Origin: Sipunculus nudus
Lineage: Eukaryota > Annelida > Sipuncula > Golfingiida > Sipunculidae
NCBI GenBank assembly: GCA_026874595.1
Contig: CM049307.1
Span: 76,730,643-76,794,642, forward strand
DNA: 64,000 nt
Direction of reading: 5' to 3'
Position numbers and translations under genes: made by a program. The notes under the pieces were generated by a model. That model was not told the DNA's origin. It saw nothing but the letters and a program-made list of their open reading frames with translations, and ran no database searches. Of this stretch, positions 38,646 through 48,494 are shown piece after piece. Positions within the stretch are counted from its first letter, which is position 1, and each line of letters begins with the position of its first letter.

Positions 38646-38830
38646 TGTTGTGACCTGTATGAACTCATTTCTATGCAGTCATTGTAGTTTTTTGTTTCTT
38701 GTGCATGTGTAGTAGTAGTAGTTTTTGTTTCTTTCTTTGTAGCTCATATGTTCAGTTTTCTGATGATTAAAGCCTACACTAGGGTTCAAGAGTGAATTTG
38801 AGCTATCCTTGTTACTTCTCAATCACCACA
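38646..38830 (+). repeat. 5' LTR (185 bp)
   Basis: Begins TGTTGTGACC and ends TCAATCACCACA, with TG...CA termini. The last 32 bp (38799-38830) are identical to 41923-41954. Contains AGTAGTAGTAG and T-rich runs, then TTTCTGATGATTAAA at 38757-38771, probably close to the transcript start. Confidence 0.85.
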
Positions 38831-38846
38831 ATTTAATCATCAGAAA
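38757..38846 (+). promoter_or_regulatory. Putative self-priming pair: LTR segment and primer-binding site
   Basis: TTTCTGATGATTAAA (38757-38771, in the LTR) is perfectly complementary to TTTAATCATCAGAAA (38832-38846), which begins one base after the LTR where a tRNA primer-binding site would be. No ordinary TGG-type tRNA site is seen there. In Tf1 and sushi-type elements the transcript's 5' end folds back onto such a site and primes reverse transcription. That this element works the same way is inference. Confidence 0.65.
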
Positions 38847-40846
38847 TGGAACGCCTGCTACGTCCTCAAGTGTTTGAAATCGACCCGTCTCACCCAGAAG
38901 CAGCCAAACGATGGACCAACTTTTACAGAACTTTAGAAAACTTTATTGGGGTCATTAAACCCGAAAAGGGGACAGACATCGAAATCATGAAACTTAAAAC
39001 TCTTATAAACTATATATCTGCTGACGTGCTCGATTTTATTGTTGAGGCTGAAACATATACTGCCGCAATAAAAATGCTCAACACCCTATACGTGAGACCT
39101 AAAAATGAGGTATTTGCACGTCATGTTCTTGCCACTAGACGCCAGGAGGCTACTGAAAGCCTTGATGCATATATGCAAGTTCTGAAGTCACTGAGTAAAG
39201 AATGTAATTTTCAGGCCGTTGATGCAGATCAAAACCGGAATGACTACATTCGTGATGCCTTCATTAATGGACTACAGTCTAATTCAATACGCCAAAGGCT
39301 TCCAGAGAACACAACTCTGACACTGCAGACTGCTTTTGATCAAGCCAGATCACTTGAGAGTGCTCAAAAACAAAGTGCAACTTATCACTCGTCCTCTTAC
39401 ATGCTGAATGCCGCCACAAACAAACCACTTAGCACAGGCAAGGAAAGTTCTTTGTTTCCAGATGAATGTGATTCCCGTCCTAGTGACAATCTAATGGCAG
39501 CGGCCTCTAACAAATCTAGCTGTTTTTTCTGTGGAAACCCACGGCATCCTCGGAGTAGGTGCCCTGCTCGAGATGAGGTATGCCATCGATGTCAAAAGAA
39601 GGGGCATTTCTCAAAAGTTTGCAGGTCTGCACCAAGTAAGAATGCGTCAGCTATTGTACCTTCTACACTTGCAACAGTCACTGCTACAACTGGAACAAGT
39701 AATTTACAGAGAACACTGGTTAAGTGCAAACTAAACGGTCAGTATGAAACTGTTGTTTTGCTAGATACAGGAAGCTCTGACAGCTATATAGACACTGAGC
39801 TGGTGAAACAACTGAACATTGACTTAATACCTTGCCTCAGCAAAGTGAAAATGGCTGACTCCTCACTCAATGTAGATATTGAAGGATACTGCTATGTTAC
39901 CATTAGTTTGCTAGGGCAGGAGTATACTCAAGTAAAGCTCCTAGTTCTTAAATCTCTCTGTGCTCCAGTGCTGCTGGGCCATGACTTTCTTGGACAACAC
40001 TCCTCCTTAGAAGTTGCGTTCGGAGGATCAAGGCCCCCACTCAGGTTGAACTCTGTCACCCCTGCTTCTGTGAGTGCACCACCACTTTTTAAACACCTCA
40101 CAGCTGACTGCCACCCAATAGCTGTGAAGTCTAGACGCTTCTCAGAGGAGGACCGCAACCTCATCCGTCAGGAAGTAAATAGGTTGCTAGAACACAAAAT
40201 CATTGAACACAGTGAGTCACCCTGGAGAGCCCAAGTTTTGGTTACCAAGGATGAGAGACACAAAAAAAGGATGGTGGTTGATTATTCCCAGACTATCAAT
40301 CGTTTCACTCAACTTGACGCATACCCCCTTCCGAGAATCGATGAAATGATTGAAAATATCGCTCAGTTCCGCATCTTCACTACCCTGGACTTGAAGAGTG
40401 CCTACCACCAAGTACCTATCCTTGAACAAGAGAAACATTTCACTGGTTTTGAAGCCGACGGGAAACTCTATCAGTTCACTCGCATTCCATTTGGTGTGAC
40501 AAACGGTGTGGCTGCGTTTCAGCGGACAATAGATAATATAATCGCAGAAAACAAGCTATGCGGAATCTACGCTTATGTTGACAATGTAACTGTTTGTGTC
40601 ATGAATCAGCAAGAACATGACGACAATCTCCAGAAATTCTTGCAAGTAGCAAATCAAAAGAAGCTAGAATTCAATGAAACAAAGACTGTATATTCTACAG
40701 AAACACTGAACATCCTAGGCTACACAGTCTCACATGGCAGTTACAGACCTGACCCAGAACGTTTAAGACCATTGCTTGAGCTTCCTCTTCCCCAAACAAA
40801 AAAGGAACTTGAGAGAGTATTGGGTATGTTCTCTTACTATGCTTAG
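38846..40846 (+). CDS. Ty3/gypsy Gag-Pol: gag, CCHC knuckles, protease, reverse transcriptase
   Basis: A 666-codon frame starts at the ATG overlapping the primer-binding site. Order: gag-like helical region (about 1-200); two CCHC zinc knuckles of CX2CX4HX4C spacing from residue 226; a retropepsin site LLDTGSSDSYID near residue 304; a C-terminal flap strand region with LLGHDFLG near 375; then reverse transcriptase with LDLKSAYHQ near 514 and AYVDN near 575. The usual YxDD is YVDN, a variant seen in some metazoan gypsy elements. gag and pol share one frame with no frameshift site visible. The frame ends at TAG 40844-40846 just after the thumb/tether motif GMFSYYA, where related elements read on; the following RNase H continues in the same frame, so this is a premature stop. 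Confidence 0.9.
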   Translation: MERLLRPQVFEIDPSHPEAAKRWTNFYRTLENFIGVIKPEKGTDIEIMKLKTLINYISADVLDFIVEAETYTAAIKMLNTLYVRPKNEVFARHVLATRRQEATESLDAYMQVLKSLSKECNFQAVDADQNRNDYIRDAFINGLQSNSIRQRLPENTTLTLQTAFDQARSLESAQKQSATYHSSSYMLNAATNKPLSTGKESSLFPDECDSRPSDNLMAAASNKSSCFFCGNPRHPRSRCPARDEVCHRCQKKGHFSKVCRSAPSKNASAIVPSTLATVTATTGTSNLQRTLVKCKLNGQYETVVLLDTGSSDSYIDTELVKQLNIDLIPCLSKVKMADSSLNVDIEGYCYVTISLLGQEYTQVKLLVLKSLCAPVLLGHDFLGQHSSLEVAFGGSRPPLRLNSVTPASVSAPPLFKHLTADCHPIAVKSRRFSEEDRNLIRQEVNRLLEHKIIEHSESPWRAQVLVTKDERHKKRMVVDYSQTINRFTQLDAYPLPRIDEMIENIAQFRIFTTLDLKSAYHQVPILEQEKHFTGFEADGKLYQFTRIPFGVTNGVAAFQRTIDNIIAENKLCGIYAYVDNVTVCVMNQQEHDDNLQKFLQVANQKKLEFNETKTVYSTETLNILGYTVSHGSYRPDPERLRPLLELPLPQTKKELERVLGMFSYYA

Positions 40847-41488
40847 TGGATCCAACACTTCTCCACTAAAGTGCATCCACTGGTCTCATCTCAGTCATTC
40901 CCTCTAGCCAAGGAAGCTGTTGAAGCATTCAGAGCCCTGACACAGGACATAAGCTCAGCAGTAGTAGTAACAGTTGATAGGGATGTTCCCTTAGTCGTAG
41001 AGACAGATGCCTCTGAGTTTGCGATTGCTGCTACTCTCAATCAAAATGGTAGACCTGTTGCCTTTTTCTCACGAACACTGAATGCCTCTGAACGCCGCCA
41101 TCCAGCTGTAGAAAAGGAGGCATACGCTATCGTGGAAGCACTGAGAAAGTGGAAACACTACCTGCTTGGAAATCATTTCCAATTAGTGACTGATCAGAGA
41201 TCTGTCAGTTTTATGTTTGACAAACAGAACAGAGGAAAGATCAAGAATGAAAAACTCCAAAGGTGGCGCATTGAACTCGCAAGCTACAGTTATGACATTG
41301 TGTATAGATCAGGAGAGAAGAATGTAGCACCTGATACTTTTTCTCGCATTCAGTGCTCCATGGTTACAAGTGATGAGAAAACATTGAAACATCTCCACGA
41401 ATCTCTGTGTCATCCAGGAGTGACTAGAATGATTCATTTTGTGAAATGCCGTAACCTCCCCTACTCTGTTGATGACATTCGCTGCTAA
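40847..41488 (+). pseudogene. RNase H and start of integrase, downstream of the premature stop
   Basis: In the same frame as the gag-pol ORF. It contains RNase H motifs (ETDASEFAIAATL, SRTLNASERRHPAVEKEAYA, LVTDQRSVSFMF), then GEKNVAPDTFSR and the first two ligands of the integrase zinc finger (HESLCHPG). The CxxC half and the entire catalytic core are missing: the frame stops at 41486-41488 and the next recognisable sequence belongs to the extreme C-terminus. Confidence 0.85.
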
Positions 41489-41489
41489 T

Positions 41490-41780
41490 CCAGCTTACGC
41501 CCATGTTCGTTTACCTGATGGGCGTGAAACTACCGTTTCTGTGAGACACCTGGCACCTAGGGGCGACCCGAGTCCATCCACTGTTGGAAATGAAGAATCT
41601 GCTCTTCCTGATGTAACAGACAGGGACCATGAATCTGCAAACAAAGATGCTGTCACACCAAGTGCCCCTGTTACAGCTCAGCCAGAGACACTCACTCCTT
41701 TTATACAGACCGAGCAATCTGTAAACTTCCCTACGGACTCTGTCCCTGCCAGATGCACTCGCTCTGGACGAGAATACTAA
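41490..41780 (+). pseudogene. Integrase C-terminal tail after internal deletion
   Basis: In a different frame from the RNase H region, RLPDGRETTVSVRHLAPRGD matches the C-terminal domain that follows integrase in gypsy polyproteins. A Ser/Thr/Pro-rich tail then ends RSGREY at a stop (41778-41780). The junction at about 41480-41495 marks a deletion of the integrase core. The frame change means no joined product is made from this copy. Confidence 0.7.
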
Positions 41781-41922
41781 ATGTTACCCTACCGGTGCAT
41801 TGCCCCGGCCCAGAATCTTAAAGATTAACTTTTAAGAATGTCCCTTACTGAACAGATTTTCATTTGTCTTCAAGAAGTTAGTTTTAAATAACACGATCTG
41901 TGACCTTTTTCCACCCAGAGGG

Positions 41923-41954
41923 TGAGCTATCCTTGTTACTTCTCAATCACCACA
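41923..41954 (+). repeat. 3' LTR remnant (32 bp)
   Basis: Identical to the last 32 bp of the 5' LTR, preceded by the purine-rich CCCAGAGGG. The first ~153 bp of the LTR are missing. A TGTGACCT shortly upstream (about 41900) may be a fragment of the LTR start, so the exact deletion border is uncertain. Confidence 0.8.
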
Positions 41955-43095
41955 CGCGGTATGGGGTATTTTATTAAATATTATTAGGATACCCTTTCCT
42001 GAGGTATTATACAAAACATTTGTCAAGATACCCATGTCATGGGGAAAAATAGGTAGAGTTTCCGCACTCTACCTCTGTTGCTACAGAATACCTGTATAAC
42101 ATACCATTTTTTCTAACAGTGCAGCAGACACCAGGCCGCCAATGAATCCAGAAACACGCAGTCCGAAAACCTTCACGAAGGCACTCGTAAACAATGCTAA
42201 GAAATATGAGACGTGTTAATCAGCAATGAACGCTATATATCAATAAGACTGGCCGCCGATGACTGCGAATGACAAAATCGTCCTGCAAATATTAACAGAT
42301 CATTAAAATATATGCAAACTTTCATTTCCCAATCGGCATTGCTTGGAAAACATGATGCAGAATGATGAGTATAATAATGTCAAGCAAAATAAAGTGCTTA
42401 TTTTATAACATAAAATGTGAAAATTAAAAGGTAATGCGGTGGGAAGTATATGTGGTTCCCTTCAATACACAGAAAAAGGGTCATTTGTAAACGGAAATCA
42501 GACACATTGCATTTTTAATCCATTTTTTTCGAGATTTGGATTAGCTGAGCAACTCAATGACAACACCTTATTAAAAAACATTTATTAAACCATGAAAGAT
42601 TTGAATCATCCTACCACCAAAATGTGTCATGAAATCCAGTGTTGCTAACGGGAGTGACAGCCTGGAGACGTAGGCAGAGTAATACGACTTCAAGTCCTTG
42701 TAGATAACGCCATAGGAAGACTGTAATCCATCAGTAAGAAAACAAGAGAAAAAGCCGACGGCAAGAACCACGTAACTGGACCAGGTCTCAATGCTCTCCG
42801 TTTCATCATTAGGTTCCGTTATGCCACAATCCAATTTCCATGTTGGTCCGCCTGTCCCTCGAACCGTTTTTCCTTTTGTTCCTTTTCCGTCGGAGTCCGA
42901 TTCTAAATTATCATCAGCCCATTTTCGTTTTAATTCTCCTTGGTTAGTATTTTTATCTGTGGGTGTTTTTAACAATTTTCCTGATCGAAAGGGAGTTAGA
43001 TCTACTTGACCTCTCGATTCCGTAAGTGCGTTTTTGTCAGTTCCCGAATTATCATGTTTGATCAATATTTCGGACCATTCGTCACTTCCCGCCAT

Positions 43096-44378
43096 TTCAG
43101 TTTGTTCTTATAACTTTGATTCTACCGTAGCCTCTGTACCTATGCTTCAAGGTAAACTGGAATGTGGTCGAATAGGGAAAATATTTGCAGGTGTTTTTAT
43201 TTGAAATTAAAAAAAAACTCGTGATCATGAATGGTGTCTTACTGTGCTACCTAAACTAACATCAATAAGAGCCAGCATTACCTTTTGTTGCGGGTGTTTA
43301 TGTTTAATATTCACGACATCAATAATATATGCATACTATATTCTTTTGGAATTTTACATTATTAGTTTTAATCATCAGAAGGTATATATATATATATATA
43401 TATATATTAACAAAGGCTCACAGAAAGAGGTTATGAAAAGAACATGATCTTTTGCATATTTTCCGAGAAAAAATGTGGGGTTGTTGCCCGCCCAATATAT
43501 TGATAAATCCGGTCGACCGGCTTATGCCCGCACAACTACACATTAATCATGCATGCACATAATCGTGAATACACCAGCCATACGAAGGACGGCATTGCAG
43601 TGGTCATCCACCATGTTGCATTGATATCGTGGTAACAGCCCAAAATTTTATAAAATTATAACAGTAGACTACAAACGACGACTTAACACAAAAGAATACA
43701 TGTAAATTCACAACACAAACTGAAAATTCGTCTCTGTGGTAAGGAGCTTTTTTCCTCTATCGCCTACAAGTTTGCTCTCGTCCAGTAACCCGTACGAGCA
43801 ATGCTTGTACTAATGCGGCCAGAAAATCAACAAACATGCAAAGGGATTTACCAATATGCCGAGTTGAAACGGAAGTTTTCTCGCTCATGGTAGGTTTTGT
43901 TAGAATGTATACTAAAAAGCTTAGGACTGATCAGTTGTATGTAAGTGACACCGTATTTGTAGGCCATGATACATTATGAAAAATAAGGAAATATTTGCAT
44001 CCCCATAGAGCCTTAAAATGCGTTATTCTTCGAAAGTTGTAACGACACTCTAACAGTCAGCAGACTTTTGAGGGTTAAAGGGCCGAAACGGCGCGAACAT
44101 GCACATCAAGTGAATTTTACCGGTCATTATGCCAAATTCTGGTTTCGTCGTCAGGATATGCTGTATTGTCGTCTTCAATGGTAAAAGGGAGCAACCTTGC
44201 TAAATATCGGCTGACTCCGGTTCTGTTATCACATGAGTTTTCCGGTCGAATAAGAGAAAACTTTATTACCTCATGGACCGTTATATCATAAAGAAGTTGA
44301 ATAACATTGAATTTCTCTTGTCAAACAACTAATCTTCTTTTATGAAGTTAAGAAAAGAAGTGGCCATGACCTCTTTCC

Positions 44379-44415
<37 letters not shown>

Positions 44416-44925
44416 CTTTCTTTTTAAATTGACGTTATTTGTTCAACAAATACCTTTTACATGTATATAAGGCGGTACGTAGATGGTCCAGAATTCCGAC
44501 AAACAGACGATGGGTCCCGGGTTGGTTAAAAGTAACCTGCAGTAGACTTTATTCCCGGAGAGAGGGAATATGTGGCATGTAATTATACAAATGTAGCTTT
44601 ACAGGTGCTGGACAGCTGAAAACACAGAGGGCCGAGTCGTTAATGGGAGCAATCTGATTTAATTGATTGTTTCTGGGTTTCACTAACGAACCGCCCCCGT
44701 GATTATATAGACTTAAGCAAGTCAGGATGATTGACACACATTAACGGTGTGCATGTACTGAAAACATGCCGGTTTAAGTTTATTCTGATTTTGTTGCAAT
44801 TGCGGAAAGATACACGTTTCAATTCCGTTTGAATTACGGCTTAAATATTATATATTTAAAAACAGCAATATACACGTGTAAATAATAGACACCAACAAGT
44901 GCATGTAAAAATTCTGAAAGCACAC
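43096..44925. other. Upstream region of gene A, no further gene
   Basis: Contains a (TA)n tract at 43382-43408 and a (TC)n tract at 44381-44411. The promoter of gene A should lie near 43100-43300, but no TATA box or initiator can be assigned. Confidence 0.4.
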
Positions 44926-45593
44926 TTAGTCCCGGGTGATCTCTTGCGGGAACATGTATACAACGGCGGACACAATCCCAAACGCACTTTTGAATTCACC
45001 ACATCCTATGGCTATAACATAGGCACCCCCAACTAATGACATTCAGACAATTCCTAATTATATCCCAAACCGCAGAATTAATAATATAAGGTTACACTAA
45101 TATTTTATTTTCCATCGCAATTTTCGTATCACCCCCTCGCTTCGTTTGGTTGTGCCAGTGAGAGGGTCCATTGCATCATGCTTTCCCCTCGGTAAGCTTT
45201 AAAAAACAGGAAAAGGCATAAGGCATAAGGAGTTTTAGCTAAACATCAAGTGAATAATCAATGGAAGCATTCCCCCTTGAGGTGGCACAGGCATAAATAA
45301 AAATCTAAAATAATGACCGATCTGTAGTCAGCCAATATTCAACCACAGGGCTTAATTTGCTTCACCTGCATTTGGTGTACTCATTGCTACATGTGCATAA
45401 TGATTGATTATATGATCATCTGCACAGTACACCAAGAAAGCACTCATGACAGTAAATATATTATTTGCTTACCGCCATATAACACGAAGTTTGGATTTAC
45501 CAGCGGGCGTATGACCTGAACAACATGGTCGGCGAGTAACAGTGCGTACCCTATATAAAATTGATAATAAGAAGTCTGTCGTATATTCCTGTA
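44926..45593 (-). pseudogene. Relic C of an SLC16-like gene (two exon fragments)
   Basis: Fragment 1 (45473-45593) ends NPNFVLYG plus one base at the donor GTAAGC, placed like the end of the large third exon of genes A and B. Fragment 2 (44926-45032) follows an acceptor CATTAG and continues in frame as VGGAYVIAIGCG, then SAFGIVSAVV, resembling the exon that follows in MCT genes (GxYVIA...AFGIV). A stop comes early, before the PPL(S/A)G end. The rest of the gene is not found. The same strand, phase-1 junction and position between genes A and B support a decayed third cluster member; similarity is weak and by eye. Confidence 0.4.
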
Positions 45594-45775
45594 TCATCTG
45601 CTGACATAAGTGGCAGTACCTGGGCACGACACTAGCAGGAACATAACTCACTCCAAGAGGACTATATTAAAAAAAAACTGAAGAACGATTTTCTAGAGAC
45701 AGAAGGTGACTATAGAACGCGTGCTACATGAAGGAGATACACCTGATGGGGATAGAGAAAAAATGTGGTGTAGAT

Positions 45776-45960
45776 TGTTTTAGCTCAGCCGACTGAAAGT
45801 CAAGTGAGGGATTGGAATGGCGCTTTGTCCGTTGTCCTCCCGTCCGTTAGTAAGACACAAATCGTACCCGTTGACCCTTAACTTCTAACTGATAATTAAG
45901 GAAGGTAAATGGAAAACTGGAAATCTGAAATTAGGTCACTCCGACCTTTGTTTTCTAGAG
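45776..45960 (-). repeat. Family G copy, inverted
   Basis: It begins with the terminal hairpin (TTTAGCTCAGCCGACTGAAAG...TGAG). It then continues as the reverse complement of CGGACGG blocks, GGTACGATTTGTG and the AGGTCACTCCGACCT palindrome (45933-45947). Confidence 0.75.
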
Positions 45961-46225
45961 GGCTATGGGGCCTCTTTGTACCCTCCAGGATAGATAAAAA
46001 ATGATAGAAAACCTCAGGTATATTGATATTTAATGCATTCATCACAACGATCAGTTATTGATAAAAATTAAACATCAACACGGGAATTTCAAAAGAATAT
46101 CCATATTTTATGTAAATTGATTACATAAAAATGTATATAAACAATTATGATAATTATTAAGCTAAAAGACAATTTGACATTTAAATATGCATTGCACGGT
46201 ACAAAATAACATTTTTATCAAGTTA

Positions 46226-46885
46226 TTAGCTCCATTTACACACGTTTTTCTGGAGCGCTCCACGTCGTTTAGCGCGCGCCAAGTCCAAAAAACGCGCCAG
46301 ATTTCGAGAATTTTTGGTCTGGAACGCGCTACATTTTGACCACCAGTTTGTGTCGGTTCCAGATTCTAGCGGCTATTCTTGGGCTATTTTCACTTTCTCG
46401 ACTTCTTGATAAAATTACACCCACGAATCGGGAAGGGGCTGTGCCTTTACATGTGCAGGGAACTTTTCAATTGTCAATTTGGGGTTAATAACGTAACGTC
46501 ACACTAGCCCAATTAACACTACAAAAATGCGGCGCGCGCTAGACCGGTCCAGAACAATGTGGAGCGGGCTATATGTTAACTTGCGTTCACACTGTGACGG
46601 ACCAAATGACCATGTAGATTGAGCTATCCTGTCAAGTTATGGCCGCATTGCACTTGGCCCGGCCTAGAATCTCCATTGCGTTTACACGCAGATAATACTG
46701 CAATCCAGCATGGTCTAGATTTGATTCCCCCTTGCTCGCATTGGTAAATCCCTGTCACATGACAGCCGAGTTTTGCTGGAGCGCGCTCCAGACCGAAAAT
46801 CCTCGAAATCTGGCGCGTTTGGGGGACATGGCGCGCGCTAAACGATGTAGAGCGCTCAAGAAAAACGTGTGTGAATGGGGCTATT
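46226..46885. mobile_element. 660-bp MITE-like element with ~105-bp inverted terminal repeats
   Basis: 46226-46331 and the reverse complement of 46781-46885 align through CACACGTTTTTC, GAGCGCTC, CGTTTAGCGCGCGCCA, AACGCGCCAGATTTCGAG and GGTCTGGA with about 85-90 percent identity. Ends are TTAGCTCC... and ...GGGGCTATT. GTTA occurs directly outside both ends (46222-46225, 46886-46889), a possible 4-bp target duplication. GC-rich arms contrast with AT-rich flanks. No coding capacity, so non-autonomous. Superfamily not determined. Confidence 0.8.
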
Positions 46886-46889
46886 GTTA

Positions 46890-48494
46890 ACCTGGCTTGT
46901 TTTGTCCCGGCCCCAGAGTTTCTTATCGGTGCTTGTAGATTTCATTGTCGATTTCAACAACAAGGCCAGTACAACTCGACCAATACGGGTTTGATCGGGA
47001 AAAAATATGGTCCTCCTCTATTTATTATACCCTTGCAATCGACTAAATTTGAAGATCCGAAAAAAAACATTTTAAATAAATTAGACTAAATTTATGTTAA
47101 TGTAATCACCTACTCCAAAATAAACAAATCGTTTCGTGAATATTTGGCTTCATTGTATACAAACGTGGTGACTAACTGCACTTTTTAAAAAGCATCTTGA
47201 TTTATTTCACATGCCATATATGTAACTTATGTAACTTAGTATTTTAAACAAATGTAAGGTTTGATTTACTATTTAACTATCCATGTTAATACAAAATTAT
47301 CCTAAAAAATGGAGTCGACATAATGCCAGAGGGTCAGTGTATAGTATAATTTTGAAGAGTGTCTGTAACCCAGGTGTCAAAGACAACATCAAATAAGGCA
47401 ATAAATCCTGATGTCCCAATGTCAAGTATTTATGATAAATTGCTATATATGTAGTTACCAATTTAACAGTCGTGTCGCCTTTTTAACGCTGCCTTGTCAA
47501 ACACGGTAATGCATTGTGTCCCATGTGCCGACTGTAGCGACACCTGGGACACGATGATGCATGCAATCCGTTTTTCAAGAGGTGTGCTCAAAACAAATAT
47601 AAGCAAATGCAATAATGCACAGCATGAAATATTTTATTGGAATACTCATATTGTTTTGTTAGTATAATTATACAGTATCTGCTATGTCTACAAAAATCAC
47701 TCTAGCAATGCAATAAAGTTTACGTGATGTTGTAAAGCGTGCCGATTATTTAAAATGTTTAATCTCTTTAAAAACTTTTCTTGATGTTGTTCGTTTTACT
47801 TTAGCGTTTATGCATTTTATTGTACAGCAATTTAGTATTTTGATAATGATAATAATAATGATAATAATAGTTATAATAATAAGTATACTTATAATGAAAA
47901 TAATTATTATCATCATTTTCTTAATGCTTTATTGTGTTTATTTGGTGAAACACAACACGTGAAGAAGACATCCTAATAAAGTAATGTGGATTGCAAACGT
48001 AGAATTAACAGTTTTCACTTATATGAGTTGGCATGATTAAAGCTAACCGCGAGATAATAAAAATCGTCTAATAGTGTATCATCTAAACACTAGATGGTGC
48101 TGAAAAGCAAAAGCTTCAATTGGTAAATAACAACGGTCGTGTCCCCAAGTATTTCATTTAAATTTGAGAAATGGGTATGTTAAGTGAATGTAGATCATAT
48201 GCTAAGACAAGGTTACTTTTTATATCATTATCTACAATGGAGTGAAAATTTCGTCCGTCCTCAATTGCTTCCTACAGGACTTAAACGTACGTGTTTGACA
48301 AATAACGGATAAGATATATGCAATTTCGCATAAGGTTAGCATAAAAATTGATATTTGCTCGCACACATTTCTATTTTGATTCAAATGAGAAAATTTCCTG
48401 CATTCCTGGTTATATTTTTTTCTAGGTTTCCAAATGACTATACAGGATATTATGAGATTCTTTTAATAAACACGCTGCACATCCTCATAAACAG
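46890..48494. other. Downstream flank of gene B, no gene recognised
   Basis: AT-rich. A degenerate (AATGAT)n run lies at about 47845-47915. At 47516-47552 GTGTCCCA and TGGGACAC could form a short hairpin. Nothing else can be supported. Confidence 0.4.

Larger units (their letters stand above)
38646..41954 (+). mobile_element. Ty3/gypsy LTR retrotransposon, integrase-deleted
   Basis: A 3.3-kb element lies between perfect 5-bp target duplications: 5' LTR (185 bp), a gag-pol frame, and a remnant of the 3' LTR. It is nested in the 10.9-kb segment and therefore younger than it. It is non-autonomous as it stands: it has an in-frame TAG, an internal deletion removing the integrase core, and a 3' LTR cut to 32 bp. 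Flank matches show it integrated by normal transposition; the deletions may have happened before (mobilised in trans) or after insertion. The LTRs cannot be dated because so little of the 3' copy remains. Confidence 0.9.
31165..42119. mobile_element. 10,955-bp transposon-like segment with 19-bp terminal inverted repeats
   Basis: The left end CTGTTAGAAGAAAAGGTAT (31165-31183) and the reverse complement of the right end, CTGTTAGAAAAAATGGTAT (42101-42119), differ at about 3 of 19 positions. The segment lies precisely between the two halves of an exon that is undivided (144 bp) in gene B. Both ends are rich in GGTATTTT/AAATACC words, like subterminal repeats of DNA transposons. Read in gene A orientation, CT|GTTAGA at the start and CTAACAGAG| at the end would give an in-frame GT-AG intron that adds 6 bp. 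No convincing target duplication flanks it. It contains a foldback, a 181-bp array, candidate minus-strand exons and a nested Ty3/gypsy element. Transposase type not recognised. Confidence 0.6.
28220..43095 (-). pseudogene. SLC16/monocarboxylate-transporter-like gene A, disrupted
   Basis: Exons, in gene order: E1 42615-43095 (cytoplasmic N-terminus, TM1 and loop), E2a 42120-42196, E2b 31092-31164, E3 29732-about 30459, E4 29111-29236 and E5 28220-28365. E4 is 126 bp, exactly as in gene B, and all detectable junctions are phase 1. Typical MCT features are visible: TFFDKRRSEAAGI for the conserved loop before TM5, TWRGSLLIKAG, and YAFAPDKGTDMGF in the second half. Lesions: the E3 acceptor reads CG instead of AG; an in-frame TGA at 30368-30370 sits in the conserved loop; a TGA at 30155 and a frameshift occur in the central linker; and E2 is split by a 10,955-bp segment. 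I infer a non-functional gene, although E1, E4 and E5 remain open with good splice sites. Substrate unknown. Confidence 0.8.

Noticed and set aside
31162-42122. CACTA/EnSpm identity for the large segment (CACT(CT)GTTAG at the ends)
   Set aside because: The CACT letters match at one end only with a 2-bp shift, and no 2-3-bp target duplication fits. Left unclassified.
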